A stretch of 64,000 nt of DNA from Candidatus Paraluminiphilus aquimaris (lineage in GTDB: Bacteria > Pseudomonadota > Gammaproteobacteria > Pseudomonadales > Halieaceae): contig NZ_CP036501.1 in the NCBI RefSeq assembly GCF_026230195.1, forward strand, positions 930,001-994,000, read 5' to 3'. Each line of letters begins with the position of its first letter. The first letter of the stretch is position 1. The notes beneath the pieces are model-generated. The model worked only from the letters and a program-made list of their open reading frames with translations, ran no database searches and was not told where the DNA came from. The position numbers and the translations under genes were made by a program. Below, piece by piece: positions 57,309 through 64,000 of the stretch.

Positions 57309-58607
57309 ATGAATCAGGCTGCGAAGACGCCATCCGGTCACGGTTACTCATCCGAGCAAACCATCTCATCATTTGATAGCGAGCTCTGGGATGCGATGAC
57401 GCTCGAGACGCAGCGTCAGGAAGAGCATATTGAACTCATTGCCTCAGAGAACTATGCAAGCCCACGTGTTCTCGAGGCGCAAGGCAGTGTGCTGACCAAT
57501 AAATACGCAGAAGGGTATCCTGGTAAGCGCTATTACGGTGGCTGTGAATTCGTTGATCGCGCTGAGGTGCTGGCTATTGAGCGCGCTAAAGCCTTATTTG
57601 GCGCCGATTACGCTAACGTGCAGCCGCACTCAGGATCGAGCGCGAATATTGCTGTGTTCCACGCGCTTCTGGAGCCCGGTGACACCGTCATGGGGATGAG
57701 CCTTGCCGATGGTGGACACCTCACACACGGTGCGGGCGTTAATTTTTCGGGAAAAATTTATAACGCAGTTCAGTACGGTATCGACAACACAACGGGTGAA
57801 GTCGACTACGACCAGCTGATGGCGATGGCGCTCGAGCACCGCCCCAAGCTGATTATCGGTGGTTTTAGTGCGTATAGCCGCATTATGGACTGGGGTAAAT
57901 TTCGAGAAATCGCCGATGCCGTTGGTGCTTACCTTTTGGTCGATATGGCTCATGTGGCGGGCCTCGTGGCAGCGGGTGTTTATCCAAGTCCTATCCCACA
58001 CGCTGATGTGGTTACGACGACGACCCACAAGACCCTGCGTGGTCCGCGTTCCGGTTTGATTCTGGCCGGTCCCAACGAAGCACTACACAAGAAACTGAAC
58101 TCGGCCATTTTCCCTGGCGCACAGGGCGGTCCGCTTATGCACGCCATTGCAGCGAAGGCCGTTGCCTTTAAAGAAGCGATGGATCCTGCTTTTGTCGATT
58201 ACCAGCACCAAGTGGTTCGCAATGCGAAAGTGATGGCAGAGACATTTACGCGTCGCGGCTTTAATCTGGTGTCGGGCGGAACAGACAACCACTTAATGTT
58301 GCTCGACCTACGGGACAAAGAGTACACCGGCAAGGACGCGGACGCGGCGCTCGGTCGTGCTTACATTACGGTGAATAAAAATGCAGTGCCCAATGATCCC
58401 CGCTCACCCTTTGTTACCTCAGGTCTCAGACTGGGAACGCCTGCGATCACAACCCGCGGCTTTGGGGATGAGGAAACTCAGGCGATGACACATTGGATCT
58501 GCGATGTGCTTGAGGGTTTGGAGTCGAGTGACTCCGAGTCAGTCATCGATAGCGTGCGCGAGAAAGTGAAAGCACTCTGCGCGCGCTTCCCAGTTTACGC
58601 CGACTGA
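57309..58607 (+). CDS. glyA: Serine hydroxymethyltransferase
   Basis: PLP enzyme (432 aa) converting serine and THF to glycine and methylene-THF. Motifs: [35 protein letters not shown], and the PLP Lys in [19 protein letters not shown] 57309 has AGGAGA eight bases upstream and gives a standard N-terminus; the open frame to 57147 spells two CxxC pairs only by chance. It starts the glyA-nrdR-rib run. Confidence 0.97.
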   Translation: MNQAAKTPSGHGYSSEQTISSFDSELWDAMTLETQRQEEHIELIASENYASPRVLEAQGSVLTNKYAEGYPGKRYYGGCEFVDRAEVLAIERAKALFGADYANVQPHSGSSANIAVFHALLEPGDTVMGMSLADGGHLTHGAGVNFSGKIYNAVQYGIDNTTGEVDYDQLMAMALEHRPKLIIGGFSAYSRIMDWGKFREIADAVGAYLLVDMAHVAGLVAAGVYPSPIPHADVVTTTTHKTLRGPRSGLILAGPNEALHKKLNSAIFPGAQGGPLMHAIAAKAVAFKEAMDPAFVDYQHQVVRNAKVMAETFTRRGFNLVSGGTDNHLMLLDLRDKEYTGKDADAALGRAYITVNKNAVPNDPRSPFVTSGLRLGTPAITTRGFGDEETQAMTHWICDVLEGLESSDSESVIDSVREKVKALCARFPVYAD

Positions 58608-58652
58608 CACCTCAAAAACTCATAACAAAAATAGTAAAGAGGGTTAAGAGCG

Positions 58653-59114
58653 ATGTTTTGTCCATTTTGTGGTGCCGATGACACGAAGGTCATCGACTCT
58701 CGATTGGTCGCCGATGGCGGCCAGGTCCGCAGGCGTCGTGAGTGTGTTAATTGTCGTGAGCGTTTCACAACCTATGAAGCCGCTGAGCTTGTACTGCCTC
58801 GTGTGATCAAGCAAGACGGCAGTCGTGAGCCCTTTGATGAAGAAAAGCTACGCTCAGGTTTGCAGCGAGCGCTCGAGAAGCGTCCCGTTGCGGTCGAGGC
58901 AGTTGAGAGCGAGTTGGGCCAAATCAAAAATCGGCTCAGAGCGACGGGGGAGCGAGAGATCGACTCGCGGGCCGTTGGTGAGTTGGTGATGGAAGCGTTA
59001 AAACGTCTCGATCAGGTTGCCTACGTTCGGTTCGCGTCAGTCTACAGAAGCTTTGAAGACCTCTCGGAGTTTCGTGACGCGATTGCCTCGCTCGAAGCAG
59101 ATCCTCAGGGCTGA
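58653..59114 (+). CDS. nrdR: Transcriptional repressor NrdR
   Basis: 153 aa; represses ribonucleotide reductase genes via nrd boxes. Zinc ribbon [15 protein letters not shown] with [12 protein letters not shown], then the ATP-cone ([20 protein letters not shown]). GAGGG lies upstream. Its position before ribD is common. Confidence 0.97.
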   Translation: MFCPFCGADDTKVIDSRLVADGGQVRRRRECVNCRERFTTYEAAELVLPRVIKQDGSREPFDEEKLRSGLQRALEKRPVAVEAVESELGQIKNRLRATGEREIDSRAVGELVMEALKRLDQVAYVRFASVYRSFEDLSEFRDAIASLEADPQG

Positions 59115-59121
59115 CATCGCC

Positions 59122-60237
59122 ATGCGCCATTCAGACGAAAAGTGGATGGCAGAGGCGATCAAAGTAGGTCGCCAGGCGCGCGTATGGTCAGCCCCTAACC
59201 CCGCTGTGGGGTGCGTAATCGTAAGAGATGACGCGCTACTGGCAGCGGGCTTTACGCACCCTACCGGGCAGCAGCATGCAGAGATACATGCACTTTCGCA
59301 GATAGACGATGCAGTCGGTGCTACTGCCTACGTTACATTGGAGCCCTGTTCGCACACCGGGCATACGGGCCCCTGCGTTGATGCCTTGATCGGCGCAGGT
59401 ATCGTGCGCGTGGTGCTTAGTTGTGTTGACCCCGATCCGCGCGTGGCGGGTAAAGGGGTTGCCAAGCTTGAGTCAGCAGGTATCGATGTTACGACCGGGG
59501 TGCTTGAGGCGCAGGCGCACGATGAACTCAAAGGCTTCTTTCTCCGCCTGTCACGCGGCTGGGGCAGGGTAACGGTTAAAATGGCAATATCAGCCGATGG
59601 TCGATCGGCGATGGCCTCGGGTGAAAGTCAGTGGATTACGGGGGCCGCGGCCCGCGCAGATGTTCAGGCGTGGCGTGCGGAGAGCGATGTCATTTTAACC
59701 GGCAGCGGTACCGTGATGGCCGATGACTGTGCGTTGACCTTGCGCCAATGTGAGAACCGACTCTCAGAGGCCGACTGGCAACGCGCGCTGGCTAAGCCCA
59801 CAGCGCGTGCCGTAGTGGATTCTTCAGCGACGATTACCCACGACGCCAAGGTGGTCAGTGGTGACACCCCCACTTTCCTCTTCGTCCGTTCCGACGCACA
59901 AGCGTCAACGGATATGCCAAGCTCCGTGAGCTACATTCCTCTTGATGCCCAAGAAAAAGGCGTCGATTTAAAGGCCGTCTTTAAACTACTTGGTGATAAA
60001 GGAGCGAATGAGATCCTGGTTGAGGCGGGCCCCACATTAGTAGGCGCGCTGCAGCAGGCGGACCTTATTGATCGGTGGTTGATTTACATGGCACCTACAA
60101 TGTTGGGCGCCGATGCGAGACCGGCACACGCCGCAGTCTTTAAAAAGCTCAGTGACGCCCCAAGATACTCAGTTACGGGTCACGAGCTGATCGGTGATGA
60201 CTTGCGTATTATCATGCGCGCGGCACAAGACAGCTAG
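59122..60237 (+). CDS. ribD: Bifunctional riboflavin deaminase/reductase RibD
   Basis: 371 aa; second and third steps of riboflavin synthesis. Deaminase zinc site HAEIHAL and PCSHTGHTGPCVDALI; reductase domain KMAISADGRSAMASGESQWI and VEAGPTLVGALQQADLIDR. The ATG at 59122 is the family start (MRHSDEKWMAEAIKVGRQAR); the open frame to 59017 lies inside nrdR. Confidence 0.97.
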   Translation: MRHSDEKWMAEAIKVGRQARVWSAPNPAVGCVIVRDDALLAAGFTHPTGQQHAEIHALSQIDDAVGATAYVTLEPCSHTGHTGPCVDALIGAGIVRVVLSCVDPDPRVAGKGVAKLESAGIDVTTGVLEAQAHDELKGFFLRLSRGWGRVTVKMAISADGRSAMASGESQWITGAAARADVQAWRAESDVILTGSGTVMADDCALTLRQCENRLSEADWQRALAKPTARAVVDSSATITHDAKVVSGDTPTFLFVRSDAQASTDMPSSVSYIPLDAQEKGVDLKAVFKLLGDKGANEILVEAGPTLVGALQQADLIDRWLIYMAPTMLGADARPAHAAVFKKLSDAPRYSVTGHELIGDDLRIIMRAAQDS

Positions 60238-60273
60238 GCCGGCGCCCCGATACCGCTATAGAGAGAGACGACT

Positions 60274-60930
60274 ATGTTTACCGGAATCATTCAATCCGTA
60301 GGGGAGGTGGCTGCTATTGAGCCTGCGGATGGCGATGTCAAACTCAGAATCAAGACGGGGAAGCTGCCGCTTGCCGACGTTCAGTTGGGCGACAGCATTG
60401 CGACAAACGGCGTCTGCTTGACGGTGACAGAGCTTCCCGGTGATGGCTACTGGGCTGATGTTTCTAACGAAACCCTCTCCCTCACCTCGCTTAAAGGAAT
60501 CAAAGTGGGCAGCGCGGTGAATCTTGAAAAGTCGTTAACCCCGACAACCGCTTTGGGCGGGCATTTGGTAAGCGGCCATGTCGACGGTTTGGGTAAAGTC
60601 GTCGCGTTGGCTCGAGACGCCCGGTCATGGCGCGTTACTATCGAGGCACCTGCAAATCTAGCGAAGTATATTGCTCAAAAGGGCAGTATTTGTATCGATG
60701 GAACCAGTCTGACCGTCAATTCGGTAGAAGGTTCTCGGTTTGATTTGAATATCATTCCACAGACGTGGGAAGAGACAGTTTTCAGTCATTATGCAGTCGG
60801 TACTGAGGTGAATCTCGAAGTAGACATTATTGCGCGATATTTAGAGCGTCTGCTGCAATCAGGTGTTGTGCCATCTAGTGAGGGCGTTACTCTAGACACC
60901 CTCAAAAATGCGGGGTATCGCAGTGATTGA
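60274..60930 (+). CDS. ribE: Riboflavin synthase (alpha subunit)
   Basis: 218 aa; dismutates two lumazines to riboflavin. Typical start MFTGIIQSVGEV, then two lumazine-binding barrels, each with a VNLEKSLTP- or VNLEVDIIARYLERL-type end and GGHLVSGHVDGLG, SICIDGTSLTVNSVE. The last 23 bases overlap the RibB-RibX gene. Confidence 0.97.
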   Translation: MFTGIIQSVGEVAAIEPADGDVKLRIKTGKLPLADVQLGDSIATNGVCLTVTELPGDGYWADVSNETLSLTSLKGIKVGSAVNLEKSLTPTTALGGHLVSGHVDGLGKVVALARDARSWRVTIEAPANLAKYIAQKGSICIDGTSLTVNSVEGSRFDLNIIPQTWEETVFSHYAVGTEVNLEVDIIARYLERLLQSGVVPSSEGVTLDTLKNAGYRSD

Positions 60931-62035
60931 TTCAGTTCCTCCAGCGTCCGCTGATCAGTTGATCAGCGAATTCAGGCGCGGTCGTAAGGTCTTATTAGTG
61001 CTCGACCAAAGTGATGGTGAGCAAACAGGTGTTGTCGCGATGGCAGCTGAGTACTGTGAGCCCGATGACATCACCTTCATGGCACGAAAGGCGAGGGGTC
61101 TTGTGAGCCTCGCGTTGACAGAGGAGCGTTGCGAGCAACTCAATTTGCCGCCCATGGTGGATCCCGCGACGTCCGGAGCGGTCAAGTTATCCATCGAGGC
61201 AAGTACCGGCATTGATACGGGTATCTCGGCGGTGGATAGAGCGCGGACCGTGAGAGTAGCGGTCGCAGCCGATGCCAAACCCTCAGATCTGGTTCAGCCG
61301 GGTCATATTTTTCCTGTAGCGACGCTCTCGGGCGGTGTTCTCATTCGCACGGGTGCAGCGGAGGCGGGTGTTGATCTCGCCTCGCTTGCGGGTCTTACAC
61401 CTGCAGCAGTTTTTGCCGAGGTGCTTGATGCAAAAGGTGAGATGGCCAACGCCGAGGCGTTGGTAGACTTCGCTGAAAAGCATGAGCTGACAGTTGGCCG
61501 AGTAACGGACCTTGTCGATTACCGCCTAAATCACTCGCGAACCGTCGATTTAATTCGCAGTGGTAAGGTGCAAACAGGGCACGGCGAGTTCTTGCTTTCC
61601 GTGTATCAGGAGAGCACCCAAGGTCATGTCCACATGGCGTTGAGTAGCGGCGATATTGAGGCTGATAGGCCGACTATCGTGCGCGTGCATACCACATCCG
61701 CACTGAGAGATTTGATGTCGATATCGGCGCCAGATCGCGCTTCCTGGTCTATTCAAGAAAGCTTGGTCCGAGTGAGTGAAGAGGGTTCGGGTGTCGTGGT
61801 CTTCATCAATAAAGACGAGACAGATGGTGAGCTCTTAGCCCAAGTGGACGCGGTATTAGGTCGCGAAACAGTAGATGATTCGCAGCAGCGTTCCGTGGGT
61901 TATTCGCAAGTAGGTATGGGGGCGCAAATCTTGCGCGACTTAGGCGTTGGTAAAATCCGCCTCATGGGGTCGCCAGTAAAGTACAATGCGCTCGAGGGCT
62001 TCGGGCTTGAAGTCGTTGAGTTTATAGAGCCATAA
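60908..62035 (+). CDS. Degenerate RibB-RibX protein (putative pseudoenzyme)
   Basis: 375 aa with the RibB fold then a RibX-like C-terminus. Fold-level matches: INFMAR-like [39 protein letters not shown] (His133), [13 protein letters not shown] (Glu171). But the acidic loop is DQSDGEQTG in place of DDEDRENEGD, so R37, E40 and D42 become G, T and V; C66 becomes S; GHTE becomes GAAE (H153 to Ala). The C-terminus has no cyclohydrolase II zinc Cys (RibX-type; [20 protein letters not shown]). By known RibB chemistry it should be inactive in both halves, yet the frame is whole and lies between ribE and ribH. GTG 60923 with GGGG upstream is an alternative start. Confidence 0.85.
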   Translation: MRGIAVIDSVPPASADQLISEFRRGRKVLLVLDQSDGEQTGVVAMAAEYCEPDDITFMARKARGLVSLALTEERCEQLNLPPMVDPATSGAVKLSIEASTGIDTGISAVDRARTVRVAVAADAKPSDLVQPGHIFPVATLSGGVLIRTGAAEAGVDLASLAGLTPAAVFAEVLDAKGEMANAEALVDFAEKHELTVGRVTDLVDYRLNHSRTVDLIRSGKVQTGHGEFLLSVYQESTQGHVHMALSSGDIEADRPTIVRVHTTSALRDLMSISAPDRASWSIQESLVRVSEEGSGVVVFINKDETDGELLAQVDAVLGRETVDDSQQRSVGYSQVGMGAQILRDLGVGKIRLMGSPVKYNALEGFGLEVVEFIEP

Positions 62036-62067
62036 GCCGCGCTAAGCGCGTGACGAGGAGAAGAGAA

Positions 62068-62550
62068 ATGGCATCACAAACAATTGCTACAACCGAAGGT
62101 CAGCTTCACGGTGTTTCTGGAAAGTTTGCCTTAGTGGTTGGACGCTGGAACAGCTTTGTCGTCGAGCACTTACTTGAAGGTGCAATCGATACGCTAAAGC
62201 GTCACGGTGTGAGTGAGGATCAGTTACACATCGTTCGCGCACCTGGTGCCTTTGAGATTCCACTTGTGTGTCAGGCCGTTGCCAAGCGTGGCGATGTCGA
62301 CGCCATTATTGCGCTCGGTGCTGTCATCCGTGGTGGAACACCTCACTTCGAGCACGTTGCTGGCGAATGTACGAAAGGCATCGCGCAAGTATCGCTCGAC
62401 TCGGGTATTCCCATTGCGTTTGGTGTGTTAACCGTCGACTCCATTGAGCAAGCCATCGAGCGCTCTGGTACAAAAGCCGGGAATAAAGGCGCAGAAGCGG
62501 CCACGAGTGCACTCGAAATGGTCAGTTTGCTTGGTGAATTAAACAACTAA
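62068..62550 (+). CDS. ribH: Lumazine synthase
   Basis: 160 aa; condenses the pyrimidine with dihydroxybutanone phosphate. [29 protein letters not shown] and [18 protein letters not shown] are conserved. ATG 62068 follows GAGGAGAAG; the in-frame GTG at 62050 is upstream of that site. Its stop overlaps the nusB start (TAATG). Confidence 0.97.
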   Translation: MASQTIATTEGQLHGVSGKFALVVGRWNSFVVEHLLEGAIDTLKRHGVSEDQLHIVRAPGAFEIPLVCQAVAKRGDVDAIIALGAVIRGGTPHFEHVAGECTKGIAQVSLDSGIPIAFGVLTVDSIEQAIERSGTKAGNKGAEAATSALEMVSLLGELNN

Positions 62551-62993
62551 TGACAGCCATTAATGTTCTTGCCGCGCAGCGCCGGCGGGCGCGGCATTTC
62601 TGCGTTCAAGCACTCTATCAATGGTCTATGACGGGAGCGACGCCCTTTTCGATCGAGGCTGAATTTCGTACCGACAATGACTTTAGCAATGTCGATATCG
62701 AGTACTTCAACGAGCTGTTGGTGGGGATAACGGAGCGAGCCGAAGAGCTCGATGCGTTATTTGTCCCCTTCCTTGATCGCGAGTTAGAGGTGCTTGACTG
62801 TATCGAGCGCAATTTACTGCGCCTGGGTACCTTTGAGCTACTCGAGCGTATCGATGTACCGGCAAAGGTAACCTTGAACGAGACGGTGTCCCTTGCGAAA
62901 AAGTTTGGTGCCACCGACTCCTATCGCTACGTAAACGGTGTTCTTGACCATGTGGGTCTCTCTCTCAGACCTCACGAGCTCTCTGACGCCTAG
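62550..62993 (+). CDS. nusB: Transcription antitermination factor NusB
   Basis: 147 aa all-helical RNA-binding protein that with S10 binds boxA in rRNA antitermination. RRRARHFCVQALYQWSMTG, FLDRELEVLDCIERNLLRLG and the ending ATDSYRYVNGVLDHV are typical. Confidence 0.95.
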   Translation: MTAINVLAAQRRRARHFCVQALYQWSMTGATPFSIEAEFRTDNDFSNVDIEYFNELLVGITERAEELDALFVPFLDRELEVLDCIERNLLRLGTFELLERIDVPAKVTLNETVSLAKKFGATDSYRYVNGVLDHVGLSLRPHELSDA

Positions 62994-63018
62994 GCTTTGC
63001 TTATGATGATCTGCACTG

Positions 63019-63942
63019 ATGAGTGAGTTCGATATTATCACTCACTATTTTTCGTCGCTGGGTGCAGGTGAAAATGTTCGACTGTCGGTAGGCGATGACG
63101 CAGCAGCACTGCGCGTCGATGACGGGTTCGAGCTTTTGGTTTCTACTGATACCTCGGCCGCAGGTGTTCATTTCCCCGAGGATTTATTTCCCGAGGATAT
63201 TGCGTACAAGGCGGTCGCGGCTGCCGCGAGCGATCTCGCTGCGATGGGGGCGAGTCCGTTAGGGATGACCCTGGCCATTTCGCTACCCGAGCACGACTCG
63301 CTGTGGTTACACGGCTTTTCTCAGGGGCTAGCTAGCGCAAGCCGTGACTTCAATCTCCCATTGATTGGGGGTGACACCACACGCGGACTTCTCTCAATGA
63401 CCCTAACCGTAATGGGTCAGTGCCCTGAGGGGCAAAAGCTACTTCGGTCCGGCGCACGTCCGACTGATCTTGTGTGTGTCAGTGGGTCGTTGGGAGATTC
63501 TACGTTCGGATTATCGATGCTCCAAGGCAACGAACGAGGTTTGGACATCGACTTTGAGGATCAAGAATACCTGCTCTCCCGGTTCAGCCGGCCGGCATCG
63601 CGAATTGAACTTGGCGAGCGCCTGCGGGCACAGGCGACAAGTTGCATCGATATTTCAGATGGATTGCTTGCCGATGCTACCCATATCGCCAATGCCAGCG
63701 GTTGTAAGCTCGTAATTGATAGCGCTCTAATCCCTCTCTCAACCGAGCTTGTTGCGAGTGTGGGGCGCGCGCGCGCGATTGAGCTTGCTCTGACCGGTGG
63801 CGAGGATTTTGAGTTGCTCTTTACGCTGCCCGAATCAGTGTCCGTGCCTGATCATTGCACCGTTATAGGGTTCGCTGAAGCCGGAGAAGGTGTTCTGTGT
63901 GATGGTGTACTAAAAAGAGGCGGCTATGACCACTTCCACTAA
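63019..63942 (+). CDS. thiL: Thiamine-monophosphate kinase
   Basis: 307 aa; phosphorylates TMP to TPP. The PurM-like ATPase motifs are VGDDAAALRV, SDLAAMGASPLGMTLAIS, GGDTTRG and SCIDISDGLLADATHIA, with TGGEDFELLFTLP near the end. Its last 17 bases overlap pgpA. Confidence 0.95.
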   Translation: MSEFDIITHYFSSLGAGENVRLSVGDDAAALRVDDGFELLVSTDTSAAGVHFPEDLFPEDIAYKAVAAAASDLAAMGASPLGMTLAISLPEHDSLWLHGFSQGLASASRDFNLPLIGGDTTRGLLSMTLTVMGQCPEGQKLLRSGARPTDLVCVSGSLGDSTFGLSMLQGNERGLDIDFEDQEYLLSRFSRPASRIELGERLRAQATSCIDISDGLLADATHIANASGCKLVIDSALIPLSTELVASVGRARAIELALTGGEDFELLFTLPESVSVPDHCTVIGFAEAGEGVLCDGVLKRGGYDHFH

Positions 63943-64000
63943 GCGATTTAAGTTTTCATTTTTTCTGGCCACGTTTTTTGGAGTGGGTCTCTTCCCCGTT
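63926..64000 (+). CDS. pgpA: Phosphatidylglycerophosphatase A, N-terminal fragment at window edge
   Basis: 25 codons to the right edge. AGAGG lies five bases before ATG 63926, overlapping the end of thiL. The first residues include FFLATFFGVGLFPV, which fits the membrane-associated start of PgpA, and thiL-pgpA is a common pair. Only the first residues are visible, so the call rests mostly on context. Confidence 0.7.
   Translation, partial: MTTSTKRFKFSFFLATFFGVGLFPV

Noticed and set aside
60238-60273. FMN riboswitch before ribE
   Set aside because: The 36-base spacer is too short for that aptamer, and the genes are tightly packed.

Overview
The window reads as a chromosome segment of a marine gammaproteobacterium. 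The core gene order resembles that of Pseudomonas and related groups: tsaE-amidase-mutL-miaA-hfq-hflX-hflK-hflC-hisZ-purA, then rnr-rlmB-rpsF-rpsR-(membrane protein)-rplI-dnaB, and later glyA-nrdR-ribD-ribE-ribB/X-ribH-nusB-thiL-pgpA. The moderate GC content, the fatty-acyl-CoA genes and the many conserved proteins of unknown function would suit the OM60/NOR5 (Halieaceae) lineage. That placement is an inference from style and synteny, not from a search.

Layout. 1-14067: a secreted repeat protein cut by the left edge, a thioesterase, gamma-glutamyltranspeptidase, pdxH, cinA, asnS, an RNase II-family enzyme, a PIN-PhoH ATPase, an outer-membrane barrel protein, rsgA and orn. 14102-26956: queG diverges from a long + strand housekeeping run (tsaE to an ElyC/YdcF-like gene) whose genes often overlap by 1-4 bases. 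26957-43288: an accessory block of about 16 kb lies between the purA run and the tRNA-Leu(CAG)/rnr run. It holds a short AraC-type regulator, a CoA-transferase, a LamG protein, an acyl-CoA ligase, a DUF5916 protein, YciI, DUF3422, an APH-type kinase, small unknown proteins, a membrane protein/HTH pair, an ACAD10/11-like acyl-CoA dehydrogenase and a Tyr-less SDR. 43289-53758: tRNA-Leu, RNase R, ribosomal protein genes, dnaB, and a replication cluster (dnaB-hpt, a lambda-P-like gene, a triple-DnaT-module gene, radA). 53776-64000: ettA, ugd, glyA, nrdR and the riboflavin operon running into nusB, thiL and the start of pgpA.

Two points stand out. First, the riboflavin operon carries a RibB-RibX protein whose dihydroxybutanone-phosphate synthase motifs are destroyed (residues aligned with E. 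coli RibB R37, E40, D42, C66 and H153 are all replaced), while the rest of the operon is intact; it looks like a pseudoenzyme kept in place. Second, beside dnaB and radA there is a two-gene module: a protein with three tandem DnaT-like ssDNA-binding modules, and a lambda-P-like putative helicase loader. The second gene overlaps the first by 98 bases and has its own strong ribosome binding site. dnaB itself overlaps an orphan histidine-phosphotransfer (Hpt) gene. Together they suggest a lineage-specific way of loading or controlling the replicative helicase.

No CRISPR array, insertion sequence, integrase or prophage structural gene was seen.
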